Shown piece after piece: positions 1-7,541 of a DNA stretch of 63,505 nt. Every line of letters starts with the position of its first letter. Position 1 is the first letter of the stretch. The DNA lies in the IMG/VR virus record IMGVR_UViG_3300020578_000067, positions 1 to 63,505 of that record, one strand, 5' to 3'. Under the pieces are notes generated by a model. It made no database searches. It was not told the DNA's origin and saw only the letters and a program-made list of their open reading frames with translations. The position numbers were made by a program, and so were the translations under genes. This DNA is from a virus.

Positions 1-112
1 CTATGTTTCCTTTTGCCCTTTCTCGGTCGCAATAAATACATTCTCCAACCGGAGCAATTTGTCCACGCTTTTCCATTTCGTAGTAAATTTCTTCTATTGT
101 CTTCGCTGTCAT
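1..112 (-). CDS. Small Cys-pair protein, 3' end outside window
   Basis: Function not recognised. The reading frame starts at an ATG at 112 behind a clear ribosome binding site (AAGGAAATAACA then ATG), the same arrangement seen before the gene at 2534-2884. It stays open for 37 codons to the window edge. The visible part has an acidic helix-like start followed by a C-x2-C pair (CIYC) with basic residues, which could be half of a zinc-binding site. The C-terminus lies beyond base 1, so neither family nor length can be judged. Confidence 0.6.
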   Translation of the reverse strand, partial: MTAKTIEEIYYEMEKRGQIAPVGECIYCDRERAKGNI

Positions 113-128
113 TGTTATTTCCTTATAA

Positions 129-368
129 TTAGTAATCTATTTTAACTTTAATTTTTGTTTTGTCGTCTAACTTTGTTACTTTTGCATCATTAATGCAATT
201 ATAAAAAAGAGATTTTTTAATTGCTTTTAAAATTTCTTTGATATCAGTATCGACATCAATGATAATTTCTTCACCATATTTTATTGTAGATATGATACGG
301 TGAATCTTTTTTTCTAATTCCGTATTAAAACGGAGGTTTGCTTTTTTTGAATTAATCATAATATCCAT
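129..368 (-). CDS. Hypothetical protein, 79 aa
   Basis: Unrecognised small Lys-rich protein. It reads as two predicted helices around an Ile/Val-rich beta segment, with no Cys and no membrane segment. The ATG at 368 follows an AAGGTAAC ribosome binding site. It lies just downstream of the hairpin terminator at 399-423, so it either depends on read-through or has its own weak promoter in the 30 bases after the hairpin. No function is assigned. Confidence 0.6.
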   Translation of the reverse strand: MDIMINSKKANLRFNTELEKKIHRIISTIKYGEEIIIDVDTDIKEILKAIKKSLFYNCINDAKVTKLDDKTKIKVKIDY

Positions 369-398
369 ATAGTTACCTTACTTTTTTAGTTAACAAAA

Positions 399-423
399 AA
401 GGTCAAGGCATTGCCTTGACCTT
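399..423 (-). terminator. Rho-independent terminator after 453-857
   Basis: A perfect 11-bp inverted repeat (AAGGTCAAGGC / GCCTTGACCTT) with a 3-base loop. On the minus strand it is followed by a run of six T (TTTTTTGTT). It sits 30 bases after the stop codon of the gene at 453-857, where an intrinsic terminator would be expected. Confidence 0.85.
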
Positions 424-452
424 ATTCATTGTTTTGTTTTGTCTTGCTCTAA

Positions 453-857
453 TCAGATTAGAGTAAAAGTATATTTGGCTGCTGTTTCGTCAAAATCTAC
501 GACCATAAAATGCTCAGTATCAGGAGTCATAAATTCTTTGATTCCATCTGTTGCGAATAAGATAGTCATATAATGGAACTCATACTCACGGAGATTATCA
601 CGGTCTGCCTTTGACAATTTTGAAACTCTATCGTCAGATAGAAAATCATACATATGGCCAAGGTTCAGAGAAAATCTAATGTCTGGTCTAACTTGACCCT
701 TAATGATTTCACTACCTGGATCATTACCCCAATAGGTTTTTTCAACAGATGGCGCATCATAAAGAGATGGAGTCATCTTTCTTTTTGTATTACGCCGCGA
801 AACTAATCTTGTCTTAGCTTTATTGTATTCCGCAGCACTTAGTTTTCTAATTTCCAT
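453..857 (-). CDS. Hypothetical protein, 134 aa
   Basis: Unrecognised. A basic N-terminal stretch (residues about 8-30, rich in Lys/Arg) is followed by an acidic mixed alpha/beta part ending in beta-like segments. It has no Cys motif or membrane helix. Its ATG overlaps the stop of the upstream gene (TAATG), so the two are translationally coupled. It is the last gene before the terminator at 399-423. Confidence 0.65.
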   Translation of the reverse strand: MEIRKLSAAEYNKAKTRLVSRRNTKRKMTPSLYDAPSVEKTYWGNDPGSEIIKGQVRPDIRFSLNLGHMYDFLSDDRVSKLSKADRDNLREYEFHYMTILFATDGIKEFMTPDTEHFMVVDFDETAAKYTFTLI

Positions 858-1282
858 TACTGAATCCTTTCCGGGAAACTATCATTGCTAGTTACAGTTG
901 TTGTAATATTAATTGATTCGTTATTGATTCTGGCAATCGTATCAATACGGCCAGTCATTTGTGCTGACTTACTGTGAGCTTTTGGTCTAGCACGAACCTG
1001 AGTATTTGAGAAATTGTTTTCGGGATCCAAAATCTCAATGTTTGGATCATTGTTGCTATTACGCTGATCTTGAGCTTTAGTCATACGATTTACCGCAGCT
1101 ACAAGATTAAGAAGAAGACCAGCATTAAACTGAAAGCCTTTGGTTGTGTAACAGATAAAGTTAGAATCAACTTGCTCAATACGGCAAACCACGCCATAAT
1201 CGTTATCTTCATCCTCAATCTCCAAGCCCATCAATTTATCATCAATAAGCTCTGCCTTTGACTTGTTGTCAGGTATGAACAT
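857..1282 (-). CDS. Hypothetical protein, 141 aa
   Basis: Unrecognised acidic protein. The ATG at 1282 is preferred over an upstream GTG at 1291 because AGGTGA lies 6 bases before it. The first 70 residues look like a small beta-rich fold (alternating charged and hydrophobic residues). The last 60 are polar, Asn/Thr/Ser-rich and probably disordered. It is coupled to the next gene by TAATG. No promoter with a good -35 is visible upstream. Confidence 0.6.
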   Translation of the reverse strand: MFIPDNKSKAELIDDKLMGLEIEDEDNDYGVVCRIEQVDSNFICYTTKGFQFNAGLLLNLVAAVNRMTKAQDQRNSNNDPNIEILDPENNFSNTQVRARPKAHSKSAQMTGRIDTIARINNESINITTTVTSNDSFPERIQ

Positions 1283-1639
1283 ACTAATCACCTATCGCTT
1301 TCATTAAACTTATCATTAGACTTATTCGCTGACTCATGGGGTCACCCATTGGGACAGCCTATCAGACAGAAAATTCATACACTACACATAGAACACATTT
1401 TTTTTTGGCTGACGGAATCGGCCGCTAAACAGCGAATTCTTTATGAAAGCCTAAAAAGAAGAGATCGCACAAAGCTGCCGCAAAGCCTGCCGCGAAGCTT
1501 GCACAAAGACTGCGATCAAGCCGGGAATAAATCATCAATTAAATAATTAACGCCCCGTGATTTTATTTAAAATTATCCTAAAATTGAGTATGCGTTTCTT
1601 GGGGTATCGCAGCGTTTTGCTTTTTTCCCGATTTCCAAA
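1283..1639. other. Gene-poor intergenic region, about 360 bp
   Basis: This is the longest stretch without a convincing gene. On the minus strand it lies after the glycosyltransferase gene and before the 857-1282 gene. It holds an imperfect short tandem repeat bounded by an inverted heptamer (1463-1517), a run of nine T around 1388, and locally higher GC. A plus-strand open frame (1349-1546) runs across it but has no ribosome binding site and opposes all other genes. A regulatory or structured RNA role is possible but not shown. Confidence 0.5.
1463..1517. repeat. Four imperfect 11-12 bp tandem units inside an inverted heptamer
   Basis: The interval begins GATCGCA and ends TGCGATC, a perfect inverted repeat. 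Between them, four imperfect units related to GCxGSCTTTGYG (minus strand) occur head to tail. Nothing around them matches a gene. They could be iterons, an operator cluster or the stem of a structured RNA. Confidence 0.55.
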
Positions 1640-2458
1640 CTAATCTGGCTTAACGATATTGCGCTCTAGCCAGTTAGCCATTACGCCTTCATATCTCATA
1701 CGACCCCAATGAGTCATTTCAATAGATGGATCTGTCCAAACTTTACCGCCAATTTCTTGCCAGTATCTACAGAATCCATAATCCTCTGATAAGAATCTGT
1801 GCTTGACATCATCAACATAAGAATTAAAGAAAGCGTATGTCCATTCACCTTCTTCTTTTGTAAGACCGCCTGTATCATCAACATATTTCAAATGGGGGTA
1901 TGCTTCTATAAGTTTGAAAATAGTTTCTCTTTTTATGAGCATAAAACCAGTACCGGCATCATAAACAGAAATAGCACCCTTATCAACCTCAACACGGTTA
2001 TTGACAGGATCTGCAATAGCATTAACAACATATCTCAAACCGTGCTCTAATAACTTATCTGGCTCCACGCCATTTTTTGCAGCCAAAGCAACAGCTTCCC
2101 AGTTTACATTTTTAATTGGATAAGACCCGGTAACAACATCTTTATCATGCCATAAAAGTTTTATAATGTCATCAGGAATAAAAGCAAGGTCACAGTCAAT
2201 AAACATGATATGAGTGAACTCTTCATTGGCCATAAACTTGGCAACCATCTGGTTTCTTGATCTAGAAATTAAAGAGTCAGAAAGCGTGCAAACTGAAAAT
2301 TTTAAGCCGACTTCTTTAAAAGCCATGGCTGTTCTAATTAAAGACATAACAGTAGGCTCAGATATTAATTGGTCATAACATGGTAAAGCTAACATTGGAT
2401 ACCACTCAGCAATTTGCTCAGCGTTAATCTCAATGGTTTCTTCTTGGAAAATTGTCAT
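1640..2458 (-). CDS. GT-A type glycosyltransferase
   Basis: Probably transfers a sugar from a nucleotide-sugar donor in the host cytoplasm; acceptor unknown. The protein has 272 residues. It shows the beta-strand plus D-x-D signature of the GT-A fold (FIDCDLAF, D88/D90), which binds the metal and the nucleotide diphosphate. A 'SRSRNQ' segment precedes it and a conserved 'GTGFMLIKR' segment follows, as in phage GT2/Anp1-like enzymes. It stands alone between a terminator and a possible leaderless promoter (TATAAT ending 7 bases before the ATG), so it may be expressed independently of its neighbours. Possible targets are host surface glycans, virion proteins or DNA; the sequence does not decide. 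Confidence 0.75.
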   Translation of the reverse strand: MTIFQEETIEINAEQIAEWYPMLALPCYDQLISEPTVMSLIRTAMAFKEVGLKFSVCTLSDSLISRSRNQMVAKFMANEEFTHIMFIDCDLAFIPDDIIKLLWHDKDVVTGSYPIKNVNWEAVALAAKNGVEPDKLLEHGLRYVVNAIADPVNNRVEVDKGAISVYDAGTGFMLIKRETIFKLIEAYPHLKYVDDTGGLTKEEGEWTYAFFNSYVDDVKHRFLSEDYGFCRYWQEIGGKVWTDPSIEMTHWGRMRYEGVMANWLERNIVKPD

Positions 2459-2465
2459 ATAGAAA

Positions 2466-2471
2466 ATTATA
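2466..2471 (-). promoter_or_regulatory. Possible -10 box for a leaderless glycosyltransferase mRNA
   Basis: TATAAT on the minus strand ends 7 bases before the ATG at 2458. There is no recognisable -35 and no ribosome binding site between box and start codon. Immediately upstream is the terminator of the preceding gene, so this transcription unit appears to restart here. Confidence 0.5.
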
Positions 2472-2472
2472 C

Positions 2473-2507
2473 AAAAAAAAATGGGCCTGGGAGTTACCCA
2501 AGCCCAT
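2473..2507 (-). terminator. Rho-independent terminator after 2534-2884
   Basis: An 11-bp stem (ATGGGCTTGGG / CCCAGGCCCAT with one G-T pair) with a 5-base loop, flanked by A runs on one side and T runs on the other. It could therefore stop transcription in both directions. On the minus strand it follows the stop codon of the gene at 2534-2884. Confidence 0.9.
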
Positions 2508-2533
2508 TTTTTTTAATTTTGTTTACAAATTAA

Positions 2534-2884
2534 TTAGGCATTATTCCTGGAAGAAGTCTTGACAGACTTAACATCCTTAGCCGTAACACTGCTCTTTGCA
2601 TTCTCTGAGTTATTTTCAGCAACAGTTGGGCAGCGGTAGAACAGTTTGTTTTCGTTCCGATCAAAGTGAATCGTAACTTTCATGTCAAGTTTCTTGGCTT
2701 GAGCACGAATTCTCTGCTGTAAAGAATTAAACTTCTTACCAGGCTCAACATTTGCGATCATCTTAACCGCTCCCGTCTTGCTGGAATCAATCAAAGAATC
2801 AATGATTGACTGAAGTTCTGCCGATGTTCTACCCGACCGAGTGATCTGGGGAAAACTATCAACATTCTGGATACTGATGTTCAT
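2534..2884 (-). CDS. Hypothetical protein, 116 aa, monocistronic
   Basis: Unrecognised. The ATG at 2884 is chosen because AAGGAA lies 7 bases before it; the longer open frame up to 2950 has no such site. Residues about 20-90 look like a compact alpha/beta domain, with helix, 'GKKFNSLQQRIRAQAKKL', then two strands ending 'KLFYR'. The C-terminal 28 residues are polar and Lys/Ser/Thr-rich. It has its own promoter candidate (2977-2982), a 5' leader with a small hairpin (2905-2921, GAGAGC/GCTCTC) and its own strong terminator. It is therefore a single-gene unit that may be expressed at high level. Confidence 0.7.
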   Translation of the reverse strand: MNISIQNVDSFPQITRSGRTSAELQSIIDSLIDSSKTGAVKMIANVEPGKKFNSLQQRIRAQAKKLDMKVTIHFDRNENKLFYRCPTVAENNSENAKSSVTAKDVKSVKTSSRNNA

Positions 2885-2976
2885 TGTCATTTCCTTATTT
2901 TTGCGAGAGCACCTTGCTCTCTGTTGAACGTCATCGTAGCAGTCACCCAACTGAATTGTCGGTTGTTTCTCAATGA

Positions 2977-2982
2977 ATTATA
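2977..2982 (-). promoter_or_regulatory. Candidate -10 box upstream of 2534-2884
   Basis: TATAAT on the minus strand, in the only gap between the large terminase gene and the monocistronic gene. The -35 region has no good match to TTGACA. The predicted leader is about 85 nt and contains a 6-bp hairpin directly before the ribosome binding site. Confidence 0.4.
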
Positions 2983-3034
2983 AAATTCTTTGTTTGCCCA
3001 AAAGACTGGTGCCGGTTGGTTTCGGAAAAGACCG

Positions 3035-4780
3035 TTAGATAATCTCTAACCATTTTTTATTTTCTTCACTATTTAATTCATGCTTGCTATACCCATCAAC
3101 AAAGGTTTTAATATCAGAGTTATAAACTGTCACAGTTCCATAATCTTCCATGTCTTCTAAATCCTCAACCGCTCTTGGATCTTCAACACCATATATTTCA
3201 ACTTCAAGTTCTAACTCTACGGCCATGTTGTCAATAGAATTAAAAACAGAACCGGCCAAAGCATCAGCCAAATCCTTACTTCCAGAATTGGGATGGTCAA
3301 TTTTATTATTGGAAAAAAGTCTTAATTTCAACAATTCTTCCTCAACAAGAAGTTCATTCCAATACCCCCTCAGTCTTGTGTCATAAATTGAAGTCATCAA
3401 GGTGTCATAGTCTGTCTTCTTAACGCTATGGAAATCTGCATTAATGCCTTGAGCCCTTAAGCTTTGGATCATTTCAATTGATTGCCAACGGTCAAAAGTC
3501 ACCTTAGCAACATCAAATTTTCTACACAAATCTATAATCATTTGTCGCACAGAAGCAAAGTTAATTTCGGCACCGGGGCTTGCTTCCCAAGCATGAACAA
3601 AATCAACATTAATGATCGGCAACTTTTCAATCCCCATTGAAGTTTTGACTTCTTTAAAGCCAGAACAGTGAGTCATACATAAAGCCGATCTGTCTCGTTT
3701 TAATCCAAGGTCAACATGGATAAATCTCCTGTGTCCATCTTTATTGTTGAACCAGGGCTTATAAACTCCGTCTTCATCAACAGGGTTATCGCTGTGCATA
3801 AAAGCTTTTCTTACAAGATCTGCATCTCTAAAGTAAGCATCTTCCATGTTAGGTGGCTCACACTCAAAGCGAGCCTTTGCCTCAATTGGATTTCTGATGT
3901 ATTCGGACTCAAGTTGCTCTCTTTGGATAGTAGGGTTAACTTCCCAAGTTGCAGCTTTAATTGACCAAGTTTTAGGTTCTCCTTTCTCAATTGAGCCGAA
4001 GTACCTTTGCTGAATAAAGTCTCCTTTATATCTTGGGAACGAAAGTAGAATAACTTTGCCGACTTCGGGGAAACGAGACATAACGGATAACTTACTCATG
4101 TTATAAATCGCTGAGGCTGAGCCTTTTGCTCGGATTTCACCTTTAACTTCTGCGTCCGTCTTAAAAGCTGATATTTCATCCAACACAACGGTTAAAACTT
4201 CATAACCTTCCCAACCTTCACTTTCAGAGTGACCAGAGAAACATCTTACAGGTCTGCTAAAGAAAAAAATCTCAGAGACTCTGGGTTCAAAACCAACTTG
4301 ATTAAAAAACGGAGAACTCAACAAAAGGTTTTTGAGAGGTTCAAAGAAAACACGCTGAGCTTGTTGCGCATTAACGGCCAGGTTGAGCAAATCTATATAC
4401 ACACCGTTGGCTTTACCGTAATAACCAAGCGGGTCCTTTAAGCAATGTAATAAATAAGAAGTATATGCAATTGAGATCCTTGAGCAGTGGTCTTTTCCGC
4501 TACCCTTACCCAACATGCAAATCACTTCATTATCTGTATATTTCTTATAATAATCACTACCAGCTTTTGTACCCATTATCTTTTGTAATGTTTTTTCTTT
4601 AAAAATTTGCGTACTATGACGGACAATTTCTGATTGAATTGGCGACAAATTAGGGAGACCAAGATATTTTTTATCAGTAACAAAAACGTCAATAGAAACT
4701 GGTTCTTCAACCAGTTCATCTTGATTCAACAATTTATCAAAATCTTCATAATTAAGATTGACACCAATAAAGTCAGACAT
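3035..4780 (-). CDS. terL: Terminase large subunit (DNA-packaging ATPase/nuclease)
   Basis: Motor that pumps phage DNA into the prohead and cuts it. The protein has 581 residues, normal for TerL. The ATPase domain has a Walker A-like loop GKGSGKD (91-97) and Walker B VVLDE (198-202). The C-terminal RNase H-like nuclease shows HVDLG (D357), a second acidic position in TFDRWQS (D430) and KDLADA (D503/D506). The ATG at 4780 is preferred over a GTG two codons earlier because AGGTG precedes it. The gene lies 77 bp after the candidate small subunit. Unusually, no portal or capsid gene follows; the next genes are unknown and a glycosyltransferase. Confidence 0.95.
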   Translation of the reverse strand: MSDFIGVNLNYEDFDKLLNQDELVEEPVSIDVFVTDKKYLGLPNLSPIQSEIVRHSTQIFKEKTLQKIMGTKAGSDYYKKYTDNEVICMLGKGSGKDHCSRISIAYTSYLLHCLKDPLGYYGKANGVYIDLLNLAVNAQQAQRVFFEPLKNLLLSSPFFNQVGFEPRVSEIFFFSRPVRCFSGHSESEGWEGYEVLTVVLDEISAFKTDAEVKGEIRAKGSASAIYNMSKLSVMSRFPEVGKVILLSFPRYKGDFIQQRYFGSIEKGEPKTWSIKAATWEVNPTIQREQLESEYIRNPIEAKARFECEPPNMEDAYFRDADLVRKAFMHSDNPVDEDGVYKPWFNNKDGHRRFIHVDLGLKRDRSALCMTHCSGFKEVKTSMGIEKLPIINVDFVHAWEASPGAEINFASVRQMIIDLCRKFDVAKVTFDRWQSIEMIQSLRAQGINADFHSVKKTDYDTLMTSIYDTRLRGYWNELLVEEELLKLRLFSNNKIDHPNSGSKDLADALAGSVFNSIDNMAVELELEVEIYGVEDPRAVEDLEDMEDYGTVTVYNSDIKTFVDGYSKHELNSEENKKWLEII

Positions 4781-4857
4781 AAACACCTGGGTTGGGGCAG
4801 TTTGAAGGGTCTCTTTGTATAAGCGTAATGTCTAAAATTACAGTCTCTTGGTATAAA

Positions 4858-5448
4858 TTATTTTTCAATTTCAGCCTCTTCAATTTCTTCTGTATCAATA
4901 ACATCTTCTTTGTCCATAATCTCAAATGCTATTGCAAGTTCCTTCCTAACAGCGTCTGCAATCTCTGGATATTTTGAAATAACATCTCTGAGAACTCTTG
5001 ATAAGATTTGGTTCACACTTTCTGCCTTCTGCATTCTTGAAATATAATCACTATCAGAAGTGTTCATGCCCAATAGTTTATGCAACTGTGCTTTTTTGGT
5101 AGCTAACTCACCCGCTAATTTGATTGCCTGAATTCTCGCTGGCACCATGCCATGATCTGTAGCAATATTGATTGTTTCCCATGCTTCTTTGCTTAACTGG
5201 TCAAACTCTTGTAAAGCTTTGATTGTATTAAACTGAACTCTTTCAAGAAAGTAAGGGTCTTCGTCCACCTGTTTAGAAAGTATTTTTTTATACTCTTCTA
5301 TGTAGTCTTTGACTTCGCCGGGTTTTAATGACATTAAAGATGATATTTCATGTATAGAATAACCTTTTACATGAAGTTGGCCTACATCTTCAACATCTTT
5401 TAATTTTTCAATTAAAGTTTGACTTTTTGCTCTTTCAATATCTGGCAT
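4858..5448 (-). CDS. Probable terminase small subunit
   Basis: Likely recognises the packaging site on DNA and loads the large subunit. The call rests on position directly before terL, size (196 aa) and architecture. There is an N-terminal helix-turn-helix-like segment (residues about 25-55, 'GYSIHEISSLMSLKPGEVKD'), then a long all-helical oligomerisation region, then a very acidic tail (residues about 175-196). No diagnostic motif is visible, so another helical DNA-binding protein is possible. The ATG overlaps the end of the glycosyltransferase gene by 37 bp with only a weak ribosome binding site. Confidence 0.6.
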   Translation of the reverse strand: MPDIERAKSQTLIEKLKDVEDVGQLHVKGYSIHEISSLMSLKPGEVKDYIEEYKKILSKQVDEDPYFLERVQFNTIKALQEFDQLSKEAWETINIATDHGMVPARIQAIKLAGELATKKAQLHKLLGMNTSDSDYISRMQKAESVNQILSRVLRDVISKYPEIADAVRKELAIAFEIMDKEDVIDTEEIEEAEIEK

Positions 5449-6491
5449 ATTCTATTACCGTAATCTTTCACTGCAGACTCCCAAATCATTTCATCATATA
5501 CTTTTACAACATTTTGGTATGTCTTGGCAGAAACTTCTTCATAAGAAGAAATTACATATAACATTTTATCACATAAATCTTGGAAATTTGGCTCTGCCCA
5601 TTGCCCATGCCCTTCATATATACCATTCATGTTGGTTGTTCCCATTTTATAATCCAAAGCAACTGACAGCTCTGCATACTCCGTACATGCCGTAGCGTTA
5701 GTGCATATTGTTGGAATTGCTTTTGCCAAAGATTGATAAGGCAATAAACCCCAACCCTCCCCGCTTGTTGGATATATTAAGCAGTCAACTTGATCGTAAA
5801 TTAAACTTAATTCGTTTGCTGGCAAATCTACATCAACAACTGTTATGTTAGGCTGATTGTATACACTCTTCATTTCTCCATTTTTAAAAATTCTTGCATC
5901 TGGAGAATCAACGCTTTTATAAAGAAGATGAACATCGTCTCTCTCGCCAAACAATTTTAAAAAAGCATTGACAGCAATCTGACTGTTTTTTCTTATTGAA
6001 GGAGAACCTATGCTTAAAAATGTAAAAGGTCGGTGTGGATACTTTTTCAAACTTGGGCTGTACAGGTTTTTATCTACCCCCAGTTTAAAATTGAATACAG
6101 GCACTTCTACGCCCGAATCAATAAACACATTCTTTGCCCACCGCGAAGTCGTCCAAATCTCATCCATTTTGTTCATGTGCTCAACCCATTCTTTAGGCAA
6201 AGCATTTGTTTCCCAATACGAAAATCCGATATTGTACCCATTGCAATAAGAATAATCATTTGGAAGACGATTATTAATTAAAATATCACAATCAACATTT
6301 ATACCTTGTGATTGATATTGAATACCAATACCAGATGTAGTTAAAATTTGGACATCACTTGGTATTAAACATGTTTTTTCTATTTCAAACTCAAAAGAAG
6401 CAAGATGGTTGAAAATATTATCTTCGGCGTTCTTATATCCTTCATTTCTTTCTTGAGCTAAACTTGTTCCATTCCAAACAATTTTTGTCAT
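5412..6491 (-). CDS. GT-B glycosyltransferase (GT4-like)
   Basis: Transfers a sugar from an activated donor; acceptor unknown. The ATG at 6491 is two bases after the upstream stop and preceded by AGAAGAA; protein 359 aa. The C-terminal half has the donor-binding pattern of GT4-like enzymes: 'FLSIGSPSIRKN' at the start of the second Rossmann domain, then 'CLIYPTSGEGWGLLPYQSLA' with the E-G-x-G-L-x-P motif. The N-terminal half carries 'GFSYWETNALPKEWV' and 'IWTTSRWAKNVF', typical of this subgroup. It is a relative of the gene at 13467-14519 but clearly diverged. Its position next to the terminase does not explain its role. Confidence 0.85.
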   Translation of the reverse strand: MTKIVWNGTSLAQERNEGYKNAEDNIFNHLASFEFEIEKTCLIPSDVQILTTSGIGIQYQSQGINVDCDILINNRLPNDYSYCNGYNIGFSYWETNALPKEWVEHMNKMDEIWTTSRWAKNVFIDSGVEVPVFNFKLGVDKNLYSPSLKKYPHRPFTFLSIGSPSIRKNSQIAVNAFLKLFGERDDVHLLYKSVDSPDARIFKNGEMKSVYNQPNITVVDVDLPANELSLIYDQVDCLIYPTSGEGWGLLPYQSLAKAIPTICTNATACTEYAELSVALDYKMGTTNMNGIYEGHGQWAEPNFQDLCDKMLYVISSYEEVSAKTYQNVVKVYDEMIWESAVKDYGNRICQILKEQKVKL

Positions 6492-6492
6492 A

Positions 6493-7248
6493 TTATTCTT
6501 CTGGGTCAAATGCAAGTTCTCTACCAGAATTGTTAGCGGCTTTCTTTAATTCTACAAGCGAATAACCGTGTAGTTTTGTATATTGCACCCTGTAGTTGTA
6601 CCAGCCAGATGTTCCTACCCAAAACTTTGGGTCTGTATCTTTTGCTAATTTTTCTAGTTCCTCTGCTTCAAGTAAGAAACTTAAAACACCCAAAGGCATA
6701 TACACTGTCATGTCGTAATTTTCATGTTTTTCTTTTGCATATTCAGCCAAAAGGTCTTGGTACATTTTAATAATTCGCTTTACCGGCTCACCAGTAAAAT
6801 GATCAATCTCTCCATTGGCATTTCTAATTCTGGGGCAGTAACTGTCTACAGTTGTAATGGTTCCAAAAGTTCTACACACCATCGGGCGGTATTTATAAAT
6901 AGTGCATCCGTTTTTGTAGAAAGCACAAAGCCTTTTGGATTCACCACCTGGTTGCCAACTTTCATCATACATGGCATCAATCAGGGCATTTTTAATACCA
7001 TCAAACCATTCATCAGCAGCTTCTTGTCCCTTATCCTCTAATACCAAATAATAATTTTGATTTAAATTATAAGCTATATTGGCACACTCAGTCATTGGAA
7101 TAACAAGACCAATGTGACAGCACTTACCAGAGCCTAAGCACTTGTATTCGGTTGTGTTCTGCTTTGCCTCAATTACTCTAATTTGGTTATACACCATATC
7201 TAATTTTGCAAAAGTTGTAATATCTCTTGCTGTTACACTTCTTTTCAT
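6493..7248 (-). CDS. YkgJ-type Cys-cluster (metal-binding) protein
   Basis: Matches the pattern of the YkgJ / CxxCxxCC family, small proteins thought to bind zinc or an iron-sulfur cluster; biochemical role not established. Here the cysteines are C37, C43, C44, then C108, C115, C125 ('YKYRPMVCRTFG') and C138. The segment Y-x-x-R-P-x-x-C-R is the family hallmark. Length 251 aa, with a C-terminal helical extension. It is coupled by ATGA to the upstream basic HTH gene. It lies between a resolvase/HTH group and a glycosyltransferase, so it could be an accessory modification enzyme. Confidence 0.75.
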   Translation of the reverse strand: MKRSVTARDITTFAKLDMVYNQIRVIEAKQNTTEYKCLGSGKCCHIGLVIPMTECANIAYNLNQNYYLVLEDKGQEAADEWFDGIKNALIDAMYDESWQPGGESKRLCAFYKNGCTIYKYRPMVCRTFGTITTVDSYCPRIRNANGEIDHFTGEPVKRIIKMYQDLLAEYAKEKHENYDMTVYMPLGVLSFLLEAEELEKLAKDTDPKFWVGTSGWYNYRVQYTKLHGYSLVELKKAANNSGRELAFDPEE

Positions 7249-7541
7249 TTTCCTAATCCCTTTCTTCTTTTTCTATTCTCTTTTGCTCTTTGTCTTCTTC
7301 TTCTTTCAACCTCTAACTGCATTGCTGATTTTGGTTTTCTTAAAGAAGTGGCGGCCAGGTTTCTTCCTTTGCCTCTAAATTTAAGCAAATCATATTTTTT
7401 TACCCAGTTATATAAGGCCTGGGGAGTTATAGTTATACCATAACTTTGCTTTAAAATTTTGCAAATATCCGTCAAGTTCATTCTTTTTTTGACATAATGT
7501 TCGTAAAGCCAAGTTTGATCTTTGTAGGGTTCGTTTGCCAT
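7245..7541 (-). CDS. Basic helix-turn-helix protein
   Basis: Probably binds DNA. The ATG at 7541 overlaps the stop of the RuvC-like gene (TAATG); 98 aa. Residues about 15-55 resemble a homeodomain-like HTH ('NLTDICKILKQSYGITITPQ' followed by 'ALYNWVKKYDLL'). The last 40 residues are extremely Arg/Lys-rich, as in proteins that coat or bend DNA. Coupling to a Holliday-junction resolvase suggests a shared role in DNA processing or packaging, but a transcription factor is equally possible. Confidence 0.65.
   Translation of the reverse strand: MANEPYKDQTWLYEHYVKKRMNLTDICKILKQSYGITITPQALYNWVKKYDLLKFRGKGRNLAATSLRKPKSAMQLEVERRRRQRAKENRKRRKGLGK

Noticed and set aside
1349-1546. A 65-codon plus-strand gene
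   Set aside because: No ribosome binding site, opposite to every other gene, and no recognisable protein features apart from the repeat-derived segment. Kept only as a finding on possible decay.
2901-2921. Riboswitch in the leader of the gene at 2534-2884
   Set aside because: Only a single 6-bp hairpin is present; there is no conserved aptamer core or expression platform.
5412-5448. Frameshift joining the glycosyltransferase and small terminase frames
   Set aside because: Both proteins look complete on their own; the 37-bp overlap is explained by ordinary gene overlap.
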